From NCBI RefSeq assembly GCF_011806425.1, contig NZ_JAATOV010000006.1, positions 124,001 through 188,000 on the forward strand: 64,000 bases of DNA. The letters run 5' to 3'. Both the position numbers and the translations under genes were made by a program. The notes beneath the pieces are model-generated. The model ran no database searches, was not told the DNA's origin, and saw only the letters and a program-made list of their open reading frames with translations. The DNA is from Thalassospira lucentensis (GTDB taxonomy: Bacteria > Pseudomonadota > Alphaproteobacteria > Rhodospirillales > Thalassospiraceae). Of the stretch, positions 34,792-43,933 are shown in pieces. Position 1 is the stretch's first letter. Each line of letters opens with the position of its first letter.

Positions 34792-35712
34792 TCAATGATC
34801 TTCAAGTTCTTCGGCGGCACTGTGGATGATCCGACGGTCATATGTCAGAAGTTCTGGCTGCTTTCCCGGATAGTCGAAACCTGACAGGTAATAGCGAATG
34901 GCGTTGAGGCGCGCGCGTTTCTTGTCATCGGATTTAACAATCACCCACGGGCTGTCGGCGGTTGATGTGTGATAAAACATGTCGCGCTTGGCGTCAGCGT
35001 AATCATCCCAAAGGTCTTGGGATGCCAGATCCACAGGGCTTAATTTCCATTGTTTTAGGGGATCGGATTTGCGCTGTTTAAAGCGCTTTGCCTGTTCTTT
35101 TTTACTGACCGAAAAATAGAACTTGGTCATGTGAATGTTTGACCGGATCAGCATGCGTTCAAGGACCGGTGCGGATCGTAAGAACTCGGTCACTTCGAAC
35201 ATGTCACAGAACCCCATCACCCGTTCGACCATTGCCCGGTTATACCATGACCGGTCAAAAAGCACGATTTCCCCGCCACTTGGCAGATGTTCGATATAGC
35301 GTTGGAAATACCATTGCGTTGCTTCGCTGTCGTTGGGTTTTGCCAGTGCAACGACCCGCGCACCACGTGGGTTAAGATGCTCGGTAAAGCGTTTGATGGT
35401 GCCGCCTTTGCCTGCTGCGTCACGGCCTTCAAAGATCACCAGCGATTTGATGTTTTGTTCCTTAACCCAGTTCTGAAGGCGCAAAAGCTGGATATGCAGG
35501 GGGGTGATCAGTTCCAGATACTGTTTTGACCGCATCTTTGGCGCGCGTTCTTGCGGATCAAGGCTGACGTCAGGCGGAAGATCAGACGTCTCAGGCTGGG
35601 CAGAAAGCTGGTCGGCAATGCTGGATGGCAGGGTTGCTATCGTGTCGCCATTTTTGCCCGCTTCATCAGCTTTGTCATCCGTTTCTTTGTTTGATTTTTC
35701 GTCCGATGCCAT
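34792..35712 (-). CDS. ppk2: Polyphosphate kinase 2
   Basis: Transfers phosphate between polyphosphate and nucleotides. The PPK2 domain starts near residue 60 with Walker A FEGRDAAGKGGTIKRF, then the lid and Walker B region VLFDRSWYNRAMVERVMGF and FYFSVSKKEQAKRFKQR. 306 residues from the ATG at 35712 (MASDEKSNKE). The first 55 residues are charged and probably disordered. A one-domain enzyme; whether it makes or uses polyP is not visible. Single gene. Confidence 0.93.
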   Translation of the reverse strand: MASDEKSNKETDDKADEAGKNGDTIATLPSSIADQLSAQPETSDLPPDVSLDPQERAPKMRSKQYLELITPLHIQLLRLQNWVKEQNIKSLVIFEGRDAAGKGGTIKRFTEHLNPRGARVVALAKPNDSEATQWYFQRYIEHLPSGGEIVLFDRSWYNRAMVERVMGFCDMFEVTEFLRSAPVLERMLIRSNIHMTKFYFSVSKKEQAKRFKQRKSDPLKQWKLSPVDLASQDLWDDYADAKRDMFYHTSTADSPWVIVKSDDKKRARLNAIRYYLSGFDYPGKQPELLTYDRRIIHSAAEELEDH

Positions 35713-35876
35713 TCCGCCATGCCCCTGCAGCTTATAAAGAATTTTCAATGACAAGAGTGCGCGATGATTGCGGGCGGCGCAAGGGGCATTCATTGACCTA
35801 GCGCTGTCTTGGCAATGTGCTGTGGGGCATGGCGGTTGGTCGGGCGAGCGGGCATTTTGCGTTTGGTGATTGGTTT

Positions 35877-36137
35877 TTAAGGCCGCCAGAACGGCTTTTG
35901 ATATTCGTCGTAGGCATCTGCGCGTGAGAGCCCGATATCGGAAAGGGCGCTGTCACTCAGGCGCATTAATGCACGGCGCTGAGCACGACGTTGTAAAATG
36001 CCTGCGATAAAGTCGGCAAAATGGGTGATGTGTTTTACCCAGTTTGTCTGCCTTTTTACCGCGTTTTGCGCGTGTGACGAAATCTGGTTTTCGCAGCATT
36101 CCAAAAGGGACGGCGTTTGACCTGCGATATGTGCCAT
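35877..36137 (-). CDS. DUF1127 domain small protein
   Basis: 86-residue protein whose last 45 residues form the DUF1127 (YjiS-like) domain: RRALMRLSDSALSDIGLSRA then DAYDEYQKPFWRP. DUF1127 proteins are arginine-rich small proteins, some linked to RNA turnover, phosphate or virulence control. The ATG at 36137 follows AGGAGG by five bases and is preferred over 36161. It is divergent from the LysR gene at 36277, with paired ATTAG half-sites between, suggesting that LysR controls it. Confidence 0.85.
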   Translation of the reverse strand: MAHIAGQTPSLLECCENQISSHAQNAVKRQTNWVKHITHFADFIAGILQRRAQRRALMRLSDSALSDIGLSRADAYDEYQKPFWRP

Positions 36138-36219
36138 TTGAACCTCCTTGGTGTAATTCATCTAATGCGTTGTTTCGCATTGATGTCATGTTCACCGCAA
36201 AAGAAGGGCGTGACAAACG

Positions 36220-36253
36220 ACTAATTCTGGCGATATGTATTAGTTAATCTAAT
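36220..36253. promoter_or_regulatory. Candidate LysR operator
   Basis: Three related half-sites lie between the divergent DUF1127 and lysR genes: ACTAAT (36220-36225), ATTAGT (36239-36244) and CTAAT (36249-36253). They form ACTAAT-N13-ATTAGT and ATTAG-N5-CTAAT. This is the expected layout for LysR autoregulation; binding is inferred. Confidence 0.45.
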
Positions 36254-36276
36254 TCATTTCTGCCAAGGAGCGTGTC

Positions 36277-37227
36277 ATGCGGTTACCCCCACTTCAGTCA
36301 TTGCGGGCCTTTGACGCCGCAGCACGCCATCTCAGCTTTACCCGGGCGGCTGAGGAGCTGTTTGTCACCCAAGGGGCGATTAGTCAGCAGGTCAGACAGT
36401 TGGAAGAGTATCTTGGATTTCGGTTGTTTCACCGATTACCACGTCAAATCCATTTGACCGAAGAAGGGGCAAGGTTATCGCGTGCGACCAGTGCTGGATT
36501 TTCAAAGATTGCTGATGAAATCGAACGATTAAAGGCGGTGGAGGAAACTGGCGTTGTGACGGTCAGTGTGCTGCAAAGCTTTGCCGTGAAATGGCTGGTG
36601 CCCCGCCTTGGGTATTTTCGCGAAGCATATCCGGATATCGATGTGCGCATTCACGCCGATGACAGGCTTGTGGATTTACATACCGAAAGTATCGATCTGG
36701 CCGTGCGGTTTGGGAGCGGGAAATACCCCAATCTTCATTGCGAATTGCTGATGCATGATGAATCATTTCCGGTCTGCAGTCCGGCGTATCTTGATGCGCA
36801 TCCAGAGCTAAAGACGCCGTCCGATATTGTCGGGCATCAATTGCTGCATGATGCGACACTGATCATGGACCACCCACACGCAGCTGATTGGGAGTTTTGG
36901 TTAAAAGCTGTTGGCGAACCTGATGTCGATGTCAGTCGGGGTTTGCGGTTTAATTCCGGCGATATGGTTATTCAGGCAGCCCTGATCGGGCAGGGTCTTG
37001 CGATGGCCAGAACCAGTTTGGCTGCCTTGGACCTTAAGGCAGGCAACCTTGTTCGGCCATTTCCGCAAAGTGTCGCGTCAAATGGGGCATACTATCTTGT
37101 TTATCCCGAAGATCACCTTAAACGACCGCGGGTTTTGGCGTTTGTGAATTGGCTTAAAAATGAGGTTGCCGCGACCCTGCAGGAAATCGACGAAGACGGT
37201 TCTGCCCCGGCTCAGCCAATATCATAA
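36277..37227 (+). CDS. LysR family transcriptional regulator, GcvA-like
   Basis: 316-residue LysR regulator. The N-terminal winged helix reads LRAFDAAARHLSFTRAAEEL followed by FVTQGAISQQVRQLE, very close to GcvA/AmpR-type regulators; the effector domain starts near residue 92 (VTVSVLQSFAVKWLVPRL). AAGGAG precedes the ATG. The likely target is the divergent DUF1127 gene and its own promoter; the inducer is unknown. Confidence 0.92.
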   Translation: MRLPPLQSLRAFDAAARHLSFTRAAEELFVTQGAISQQVRQLEEYLGFRLFHRLPRQIHLTEEGARLSRATSAGFSKIADEIERLKAVEETGVVTVSVLQSFAVKWLVPRLGYFREAYPDIDVRIHADDRLVDLHTESIDLAVRFGSGKYPNLHCELLMHDESFPVCSPAYLDAHPELKTPSDIVGHQLLHDATLIMDHPHAADWEFWLKAVGEPDVDVSRGLRFNSGDMVIQAALIGQGLAMARTSLAALDLKAGNLVRPFPQSVASNGAYYLVYPEDHLKRPRVLAFVNWLKNEVAATLQEIDEDGSAPAQPIS

Positions 37228-37324
37228 TATGAAATGAGTATAGTTTTAGGCAGAGATAACTGCTGCTGTGAAAAGCTTTAATCCCTATGTCCGCGCGAAG
37301 GGGCGGAGTTTTGGCTTGGGCGCT

Positions 37325-37355
37325 GGCTCAGAAGAAATCACATCGCCTCTGAGCC
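37325..37355. repeat. Inverted repeat between lysR and DUF1489 gene
   Basis: GGCTCAGA (37325-37332) and TCTGAGCC (37348-37355) are exact complements with a 15-base loop, placed between two convergent genes. There is no T-run, so termination would have to be weak or Rho-assisted. Confidence 0.45.
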
Positions 37356-37377
37356 CATTCGTCCACATCCGATTAGG

Positions 37378-37794
37378 TCAGATCAGGCCAAGGTTGCGTA
37401 ACTCATCTGCCATGTCATCAGGAAGGGCTTCGGTGCCGCCACCCTGTTTGTCGTCTGGCGGGCATTTGTCCTCGGTCAGGTAGCGCCATCCCTGAAATGC
37501 GCGGTGCGGATAGGGGCGGGTGTCGACGATTTCGGGATCAAGGACAATGCGGCAGTATTTCGTGCCTTCTTCATTGACGAACTCTTCAAGGTCGATCACC
37601 TGCTGTCGGCAGCGTATTGCCCCTTTGATCACCCAATAAATCGATCCGCCCGCAAGGATTTCGTCCTTGCGCTTCGGCGTCATCCGCGTGGTGTGATAGA
37701 CGCGGCCATAAATGGCCTGAAAGGACGATTGCCATTCGCGCAATCCGTCTGGCGTTTCGGTTCCAACACTTAACTTGATGATGTTCAGCGACAT
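37378..37794 (-). CDS. DUF1489 family protein
   Basis: 138-residue cytosolic protein of the alphaproteobacterial DUF1489 family, recognised from MSLNIIKLSVGTETPDGLREW, the HTTRMTPKRKDEIL segment, GSIYWVIKG and RPHRAFQGWRYL-like residues near 95-105. Function is unknown. It is divergent from the sulfite reductase operon. Confidence 0.85.
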   Translation of the reverse strand: MSLNIIKLSVGTETPDGLREWQSSFQAIYGRVYHTTRMTPKRKDEILAGGSIYWVIKGAIRCRQQVIDLEEFVNEEGTKYCRIVLDPEIVDTRPYPHRAFQGWRYLTEDKCPPDDKQGGGTEALPDDMADELRNLGLI

Positions 37795-37880
37795 TTTTTA
37801 AGCAGGCTTTTTATTGTGGTGGTGATCGAGGTGACTTGACGTAGGTCCAGTACGGCCAATGGTCAAGGCTGGATTTATTA

Positions 37881-37914
37881 AACACATATATTTGTGTTAT
37901 TTATGTTAATTAAC
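37881..37914. promoter_or_regulatory. Two palindromes upstream of the sulfite reductase operon
   Basis: AACACA-TATATT-TGTGTT (37881-37898) and GTTAATTAAC (37905-37914) lie in a very AT-rich stretch between divergent DUF1489 and DUF2849 genes. They are candidate operators, about 100-130 bases ahead of the sulfite reductase genes. No regulator gene is adjacent. Confidence 0.4.
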
Positions 37915-38014
37915 AAAAAAACTTGACCAATAATAGGTAATCATCCAAATTCTTATGCAGAATTGGTCCGCCCGCAGGATCAAACCCGAGAGATTTAAAC
38001 GCTGAGAGAACCGA

Positions 38015-38308
38015 ATGTCCCTGCAAGTTGCCACGGCAAACCGTCTGGATGACGGGTTGGTTGTGTTCCTGACGGCCAATGGCGGTTGGAGCGAAAACAT
38101 CAACGATTCCCGCGTCGCAGACGGAAAAGAAGCTGCGGCTGTTCTTTTGCAAGAAGCCAGCGCACCTGAACTCGACGTTGTGATCGTTGGGCCATATTTG
38201 ATCGATGTGGAACAGCAGGATGGTGGGCTGGTTCCGACAAAATACCGTGAAGTTCTGCGCACCAAAGGTCCGAGTGTCCGCCAAGACCTTGGCTATCAGG
38301 CGGTATAG
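38015..38308 (+). CDS. DUF2849 family protein
   Basis: 97-residue protein of the DUF2849 family, always found upstream of the sulfite reductase gene in alphaproteobacteria. Marks are ANRLDDGLVVFLTANGGWSE and GPYLIDVEQQDGGLVPTKYRE. It is probably an accessory of assimilatory sulfite reduction; no catalytic residues are known. GAGAGAACC precedes the ATG, and cysI starts 11 bases after the stop. Confidence 0.88.
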   Translation: MSLQVATANRLDDGLVVFLTANGGWSENINDSRVADGKEAAAVLLQEASAPELDVVIVGPYLIDVEQQDGGLVPTKYREVLRTKGPSVRQDLGYQAV

Positions 38309-38319
38309 GGAGACGACCG

Positions 38320-39975
38320 ATGTATCGTTATGACGATTTTGACCGCCAGCTTGTCGAAGAGCGCACCGCACAGTTCCGTGAACAGGTTCAGCGCCGACTG
38401 GCCGGGGATATCACCGAGGAACAGTTTCGTCCGTTGCGGCTGATGAATGGTGTGTATCTGCAATTGCATGCTTATATGCTGCGTGTTGCCATTCCTTATG
38501 GCACGCTGCGCGCGGATCAACTTCGCGCCCTTGGCGGGATTGCACGCAAGTATGACAAGGGCTATGGCCATTTCACCACGCGCCAGAATATTCAATATAA
38601 CTGGCCGAAACTTGATGAAATTCCCGATGCGTTGCTTGATCTGTCCAAGGTCGAAATGCATGCGATCCAGACATCAGGCAACTGCATTCGCAATACCACG
38701 ACCGATCAATATGCCGGTGCCGCGGCGGACGAAATCGAAGATCCGCGTCCTTATTGCGAACTGATCCGCCAGTGGTCGACATTCCACCCGGAATTCACCT
38801 ATTTGCCGCGCAAATTTAAAATTGCCGTAACCGGTTCACCCAACGACCGTGCTGCGGTGAAGGTGCATGATATTGGTCTTCGCATGCATCACAACGAAGC
38901 GGGCGAAACCGGGTTTGAGGTTGTCGTTGGTGGGGGCCTTGGGCGCACGCCATTCGTTGGCAAAACTGTGCGCGATTTCATCGGCAAGAATGATTTGTTT
39001 TCCTACCTCGAAGCCATCTTGCGGGTTTATAACCGTTTTGGCCGACGGGATAACAAATACAAGGCGCGTATCAAGATCCTGGTGCATGAAGAAGGGATCG
39101 AAAAAATCCGCGACCTTGTCGAAGAAGAATGGGCGCAGATTAAAGACGGTTCGCTGCGTGTTAGCGATGAAGAAATCGCGCAATATGTCGAACAGTTCGC
39201 ACCGCCTGCGTTTGAAGACTTGTCCGATGACAGCCCGGAATTGGCGCTTCATAAGGCGGAGCACCGCCGGTTTGCCAACTGGGTGCAGTCAAATGTGATT
39301 GCTCATAAACAGCCTGGTTACGCGATTGCCAACGTATCGCTTAAACCGATTGGCGGTATTCCAGGCGATGCCACTGATGTCCAGATGGAATTAGTGGCCG
39401 ACCTTTCGGAAAAATACAGCTTTGGCGATGTGCGTGTGACCCACGAACAGAACCTTGTTCTGCCGCATGTTAAAAAGGCCGATCTGTTTGCGCTTTGGTC
39501 GGAATTGGATGCAGCTGGTCTTGGGACCGGCAACCTTGGTTATGTGACGGATATCATTGCCTGCCCGGGGCTTGATTATTGTGCGCTGGCAACTGCGCGT
39601 TCAATCCCATTGTCGCAGCGTATTTCAGAACGCTTTGGTGATATGGATCGTCAGCATGATATTGGCGAACTGAAAATCAAGATTTCTGGCTGCATCAATG
39701 CCTGTGGGCATCACCATGTCGGGCATATTGGTATTCTTGGTCTCGATAAGCGCGGCAAGGAATTTTACCAGATTACCCTTGGCGGTGACGCCAGCGAAAA
39801 TGCCGCAATTGGTAAGATTGCCGGTGCTGGTTTTTCTGAGGCGGAAGTAGTCGATGCCATTGAAAGTTTGGTGACCAAATATATTGATACTCGCGACCCT
39901 GGTGAACGCTTTATCGATACTTATCGCCGTGTTGGCATGGACCCGTTCAAAGAGGTGCTTTATGGCGATCGTTAA
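38320..39975 (+). CDS. cysI: Assimilatory sulfite (nitrite/sulfite) reductase hemoprotein subunit
   Basis: Siroheme and [4Fe-4S] enzyme reducing sulfite to sulfide, 551 residues. Two ferredoxin-like halves and two siroheme domains are seen. The cluster and siroheme ligands are the four cysteines in CPGLDYCALA (C-x5-C) and KISGCINACGHHHVGHIG (C-x3-C). Substrate-site basic residues occur in the GHFTTRQNIQYNWPK segment. No flavoprotein CysJ is adjacent, so ferredoxin is the probable donor. Its 3' end overlaps DUF934 by 14 bases. Confidence 0.94.
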   Translation: MYRYDDFDRQLVEERTAQFREQVQRRLAGDITEEQFRPLRLMNGVYLQLHAYMLRVAIPYGTLRADQLRALGGIARKYDKGYGHFTTRQNIQYNWPKLDEIPDALLDLSKVEMHAIQTSGNCIRNTTTDQYAGAAADEIEDPRPYCELIRQWSTFHPEFTYLPRKFKIAVTGSPNDRAAVKVHDIGLRMHHNEAGETGFEVVVGGGLGRTPFVGKTVRDFIGKNDLFSYLEAILRVYNRFGRRDNKYKARIKILVHEEGIEKIRDLVEEEWAQIKDGSLRVSDEEIAQYVEQFAPPAFEDLSDDSPELALHKAEHRRFANWVQSNVIAHKQPGYAIANVSLKPIGGIPGDATDVQMELVADLSEKYSFGDVRVTHEQNLVLPHVKKADLFALWSELDAAGLGTGNLGYVTDIIACPGLDYCALATARSIPLSQRISERFGDMDRQHDIGELKIKISGCINACGHHHVGHIGILGLDKRGKEFYQITLGGDASENAAIGKIAGAGFSEAEVVDAIESLVTKYIDTRDPGERFIDTYRRVGMDPFKEVLYGDR

Positions 39976-40486
39976 GAATGACACCGTGATCGAACAGGAA
40001 TGGATTACGGTCGATGCCGAGGGTGACCTTCCGGCCAGTGATGAAAACCTGATTGTGCCGTTGGCACGGTTCAAGGAGCAGCGCGAAGACCTAATCGGTC
40101 GCAATGGCGGGTTGGGTGTTTTGCTTAATCCCGGGGATGCCCCAGAAGATTTGGCCGATGACCTTGACCGTCTTTCGATCATTACGGTGAATTTCCCGGC
40201 CTATACCGACGGGCGGGGCTATTCCTATGGCCGTGTTTTGCGTGAACGAATGGGGTTCAAAGGCGAACTTCGTGCGGTCGGTGACGTGTTGCGTGATCAG
40301 TTGCTTTATATGCATCGCTGCGGTTTTGATTCTTATGATCTGAATGTTGATGGCGAGACGGCCTTGACCAAGGTTCGGGCCGCGTTAAAGGAAATGTCGG
40401 TTTATTACCAGCCAACTGGCGATGGCCGGGCAACCGCCGCATCGCTGCGTGAACGCCGCGCAAATGCGACGGGAAAGGCATTTTGA
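39962..40486 (+). CDS. DUF934 family protein
   Basis: 174-residue DUF934 protein, found with cysI and often cysH. The ATG at 39962 (MAIVKNDTVIEQEW) is chosen; the longer frame runs inside cysI. The central segment ITVNFPAYTDGRGYSYGRVL is the family signature. It is probably a helper of sulfite reductase. No cysH gene follows here, unlike the common order; a terminator lies about 100 bases on. Confidence 0.88.
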   Translation: MAIVKNDTVIEQEWITVDAEGDLPASDENLIVPLARFKEQREDLIGRNGGLGVLLNPGDAPEDLADDLDRLSIITVNFPAYTDGRGYSYGRVLRERMGFKGELRAVGDVLRDQLLYMHRCGFDSYDLNVDGETALTKVRAALKEMSVYYQPTGDGRATAASLRERRANATGKAF

Positions 40487-40585
40487 GTGGCTGCTGATTA
40501 CCCGGCAGCTTAACCGTCGGCCAAAACAAAAGCGCCTCTTAGCGCCGCAAAAAACTCCAACATATTGCTAAGCTGGATGTTGATC

Positions 40586-40625
40586 AAAGCAGCTCTGGAA
40601 GTTTCCAGGGCTGCTTTTGTTTTGG
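40586..40625 (+). terminator. Terminator of the sulfite reductase operon
   Basis: AGCAGC-CTGGAA pairs with TTCCAG-GCTGCT, with one bulge on each side and a three-base loop at 40601-40603, followed by TTTTGTTTT. Confidence 0.85.
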
Positions 40626-40812
40626 GTGGTTAGCACGCCTAATTCGGTCTTTGCCCTCGCGGTTATTGTCCGCAAAACGTGTACTTGGGTCGGAAAAGCT
40701 TCTTAAAATAAGCCTTTGCCTACTTTGGGTTTATTTATTTTACACATATATCTAGTAAGTTGTGTCGCGGTGCCCATATCAGAAAGTCACAGCTTTTCTG
40801 ATGAGGGGTACC

Positions 40813-42483
40813 ATGGGATCTTTGTTTAAGCGTTTGAAAATCTCGGCAAAGGTGTATGGCGGTTTTGGCGTTGTACTTGTGTTGCTGGCGTTTATGTCGC
40901 TGATGGCGGTGATTTCGATCAGTGATGTTGGTGATGATTTCGTAAGGTATCGCCAGATCGCCTTGCAATCCAATCAGGCCGGGCGTGTTCAGGCCAACCT
41001 TCTTGAGGCACGTGTTTCTGTAAAAGACTATCTGTTAAGCAATAGCCCGACGTCTGCGGCGAACGTGCAAGAGCGCATTGAGACCGCACTTAAGTTGAAC
41101 AATCAATTGGTTGGGATGCTTTCTGATCCCGCGCATGTCGCGGTTGCGGAAAAATCTGCTTCCCAGCTTCAGGCGTATCTTGAGGCCTTTGCGACGGTCG
41201 TTGCGCTTCCGGTGGGCGATCCGGCGCGTACCGAGCTTGTTACCGGTACCCTCGATGAAATTGGTCCTGCGGTCGCCCATGAGCTTGAAGACATGAAGCT
41301 TGAGATCAAAGCCGAGCAGGACGAAATTGGCCCAAGAGCAACCAAAGAGGCGAGAAATGCGGTTCTGACGACGGAGATTGTCGCGGGTGTCGCGATTATC
41401 TTTGGGATTGCGGCTGCGTGGATGATTGGTGTGGGTATTTCGCGTCCAATCCGCGCGATTACCGACGCCATGAATGAACTTGCCGCTGGTAACAAGCAGG
41501 TTGAAATTCCCGGACAGGATCATCGCGATGAAATCGGTGATATGGCCGCGGCTGTTTTGGTTTTCAAAGAAAACATGATCAAGGCAGAAGAACTGGCCGC
41601 CCAAGAGGTTGAGGCCGTTAAAGGGCGTGAACGCCGAGCGTTGAAAATTGGCGAATTGACGTCAAGCTTTGACCGGGAAGTTTCCACCGCCCTTGAGGCG
41701 GTCGCATCCGCGTCAAATGAAATGCAGGCAACCGCCACAAGCATGACCAGCACGGCAGAGGAATCCAGCCGACAGTCGAGCATCGTTGCCGCCGCCGCAG
41801 AGCAGGCGTCAAACAACGTGCAAACGGTCGCAAGTGCGGCAGAGCAATTAAGCGCATCGATTGCGGAAATCACCCATCAGGTCAGCCAATCGTCCACCGT
41901 TGCAAGCCGCGCGGTTGCCGATGCTGAGCAAACCAATGAACAGGTGCGTGGCCTTGCGGCGGCGGCACAGAAGATTGGCGATGTTGTCGGATTGATCAGC
42001 GATATCGCCGAGCAAACCAACCTTTTGGCACTGAACGCAACGATTGAGGCGGCACGTGCAGGGGATGCCGGCAAGGGCTTTGCGGTTGTTGCCGCCGAGG
42101 TAAAAAACCTTGCAACCGCGACGTCACGTGCAACCGAAGATATCACCGCGCAAATCACGAGTATCCAACAAGAAACTGAGGGGGCGGTTAGCGCAATTGG
42201 GGCGATTTCAGAAACCATTGCCGAAATCAGCGAGATCGCATCAACGATTGCCAGCGCGGTTGAACAACAAGGGGCCGCAACCGCCGAAATCACCCGAAAT
42301 GTGCAAGAAGCATCGACGGGTACAAGCGAAGTGTCGTCAAACATCCTTGGGGTGAATGAGGCATCGGCATCAACCGGTGCCGCCGCCGAACAGGTTTTGG
42401 CCGCATCGGGCGAACTGTCGGAGCAATCAGAACTTCTGCGCGAGAAGGTTGCGCAGTTCCTTAGCGACGTTCGGGCTGCTTAG
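40813..42483 (+). CDS. Methyl-accepting chemotaxis protein
   Basis: 556-residue chemoreceptor. Two membrane helices (about residues 16-38 and 190-212) bracket a periplasmic domain of about 150 residues that is mainly helical, of four-helix-bundle type. HAMP follows ([19 protein letters not shown]), then the kinase-control region with the hairpin tip [20 protein letters not shown]. No C-terminal NWETF-like tether is present. GAGGGG sits four bases ahead of the ATG at 40813. No other chemotaxis genes are near. Confidence 0.94.
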   Translation: MGSLFKRLKISAKVYGGFGVVLVLLAFMSLMAVISISDVGDDFVRYRQIALQSNQAGRVQANLLEARVSVKDYLLSNSPTSAANVQERIETALKLNNQLVGMLSDPAHVAVAEKSASQLQAYLEAFATVVALPVGDPARTELVTGTLDEIGPAVAHELEDMKLEIKAEQDEIGPRATKEARNAVLTTEIVAGVAIIFGIAAAWMIGVGISRPIRAITDAMNELAAGNKQVEIPGQDHRDEIGDMAAAVLVFKENMIKAEELAAQEVEAVKGRERRALKIGELTSSFDREVSTALEAVASASNEMQATATSMTSTAEESSRQSSIVAAAAEQASNNVQTVASAAEQLSASIAEITHQVSQSSTVASRAVADAEQTNEQVRGLAAAAQKIGDVVGLISDIAEQTNLLALNATIEAARAGDAGKGFAVVAAEVKNLATATSRATEDITAQITSIQQETEGAVSAIGAISETIAEISEIASTIASAVEQQGAATAEITRNVQEASTGTSEVSSNILGVNEASASTGAAAEQVLAASGELSEQSELLREKVAQFLSDVRAA

Positions 42484-42493
42484 GTCAGATAAA

Positions 42494-43000
42494 CTATCCC
42501 TGCCTTTTGGGATCAAAGGTCATCAAAAGGCAGGGCCCTTCGCTGGTTTCATATTCGCGGTGGCCGACAAAGCCGATGGCTTCGTAGCAGCGAATGGCTC
42601 CCTCGTTGGTCGGATCGGGATCAATTGCGATCAGGGGCGCGCCCCGTTCAATCAGCATATCCACAAGCAAGCGCAGAAACATGCGTCCATGGCCGCAGCC
42701 CATCATGTCAGCCACGCCGATAAAGGCATCCAGACACCGGGTGCTTTCGGGTAGGGGATCAAAATGGGCTTGTGGCCATTGATGGGCGTCGTAATGCTGC
42801 ACAAAGGCAAAGGGCCGATTGCGATAAGACACAATCAACGTTGCGATTTCGGCCAGTTCGATGTCTTCAGTGATGATTTCAATTTGCTCAACCGGGTCGC
42901 CCCACCAGCGGGTGACTTCGGGCAAATATAGCCAGCGGCGGATCATGGAAAGGTCGCTTGGTGTGGCCCGTCGGAAGCTATAATTTGACGGGCCCTTCAT
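42494..43000 (-). CDS. GNAT acetyltransferase, AAC(6')-like
   Basis: 168-residue GNAT enzyme resembling the aminoglycoside 6'-N-acetyltransferase/RimJ-like subgroup: RRATPSDLSMIRRWLYLPEV with WWGDP, the acetyl-CoA loop GCGHGRMFLRLL, DPDPTNEGAIRCYEAIGFVG, and YETSEGPCLLMTFDP. The same order of elements occurs in AAC(6')-Ib-type enzymes. It begins three bases after the HMG-CoA lyase stop, so it is the last gene of the leucine catabolic operon. Whether it acts on an aminoglycoside, a polyamine or a siderophore cannot be told. Confidence 0.85.
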   Translation of the reverse strand: MKGPSNYSFRRATPSDLSMIRRWLYLPEVTRWWGDPVEQIEIITEDIELAEIATLIVSYRNRPFAFVQHYDAHQWPQAHFDPLPESTRCLDAFIGVADMMGCGHGRMFLRLLVDMLIERGAPLIAIDPDPTNEGAIRCYEAIGFVGHREYETSEGPCLLMTFDPKRQG

Positions 43001-43003
43001 GCG

Positions 43004-43933
43004 CTATTCCTTATTGCTTTCGCGCTTTGCTGCAAGGGCCAAATTGGCCTTTGATGCGCTTGATCGTCCGATTTGATCACAAATCCAGCTTCCTGTCGCG
43101 GCCAGTTTTTCAAGATCAATACCGGTTTCAATTCCAAGCCCGTTTAGCATGTAAACAACGTCTTCGGTGGCGACATTGCCACTGGCCCCCTTGGCATAGG
43201 GGCAGCCGCCAAGCCCCGCGACCGAGCTATCAATTGTCGCAACACCCATTTGCATAGCCGTCAACAGATTGGCAAGTGCCTGGCCATAGGTGTCGTGGAA
43301 GTGGGCGGCGAGTTTTTCAATGGGCACATGGGCGGCGACTTTGGAAATCATCGCCTGTGCCTTGGCCGGGGTGCCAGTGCCGATCGTATCACCCAGGCTG
43401 ATTTCATAGCAGCCCATGTCATAAAGTGACTTAGCGACCTCGGCGACTTTTTGGGGGGCGATGTCGCCCTCGTATGGGCAACCGAGCACGCAGGACACAT
43501 AACCACGCACCGAAAGCCCGGCGTCACGCGCAGCATCGACCACCGGGCGGAAACGATCCAGGCTTTCGGCAATCGAACAATTGATGTTTTTTTGCGAAAA
43601 GCTTTCTGATGCGGCGCCAAATACGGCAACCTCGGTCGCACCAGCAGCAATGGCGGCTTCTAGGCCCTTAAGGTTGGGGGCCAAGACGGGGTAGGTTACG
43701 CCGGATTTGCGGGTGATTTTGGACATCACATCGCTGGCATCGGCCATTTGTGGCACCCATTTGGGGCTGACGAAGGCGGTGGCCTCAATCACGGAAAGAC
43801 CCGCATCATTTAGACGGTTAATTAGCGCAACTTTGGTGTCAGTTGGCACCATTGTCTTTTCGTTTTGCAGCCCGTCGCGTGGGCCGACTTCAACGATTTT
43901 GACCTGCGATGGTAAACCGGAAAGGGGCGCCAT
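43004..43933 (-). CDS. mvaB: Hydroxymethylglutaryl-CoA lyase
   Basis: Cleaves HMG-CoA to acetyl-CoA and acetoacetate, the last step of leucine catabolism. The 309-residue TIM-barrel protein has [11 protein letters not shown], the metal-site histidines in [12 protein letters not shown] and the active-site cysteine loop [14 protein letters not shown]. It overlaps the carboxylase alpha gene (TAATG), so is translationally coupled. Confidence 0.96.
   Translation of the reverse strand: MAPLSGLPSQVKIVEVGPRDGLQNEKTMVPTDTKVALINRLNDAGLSVIEATAFVSPKWVPQMADASDVMSKITRKSGVTYPVLAPNLKGLEAAIAAGATEVAVFGAASESFSQKNINCSIAESLDRFRPVVDAARDAGLSVRGYVSCVLGCPYEGDIAPQKVAEVAKSLYDMGCYEISLGDTIGTGTPAKAQAMISKVAAHVPIEKLAAHFHDTYGQALANLLTAMQMGVATIDSSVAGLGGCPYAKGASGNVATEDVVYMLNGLGIETGIDLEKLAATGSWICDQIGRSSASKANLALAAKRESNKE

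Noticed and set aside
40492-40518. Eight-codon frame (GTG GCT GCT GAT ...) right after DUF934, considered as a cysH remnant
   Set aside because: Far too short and not similar to the CysH N-terminus; no further CysH-like sequence is found in other frames downstream.
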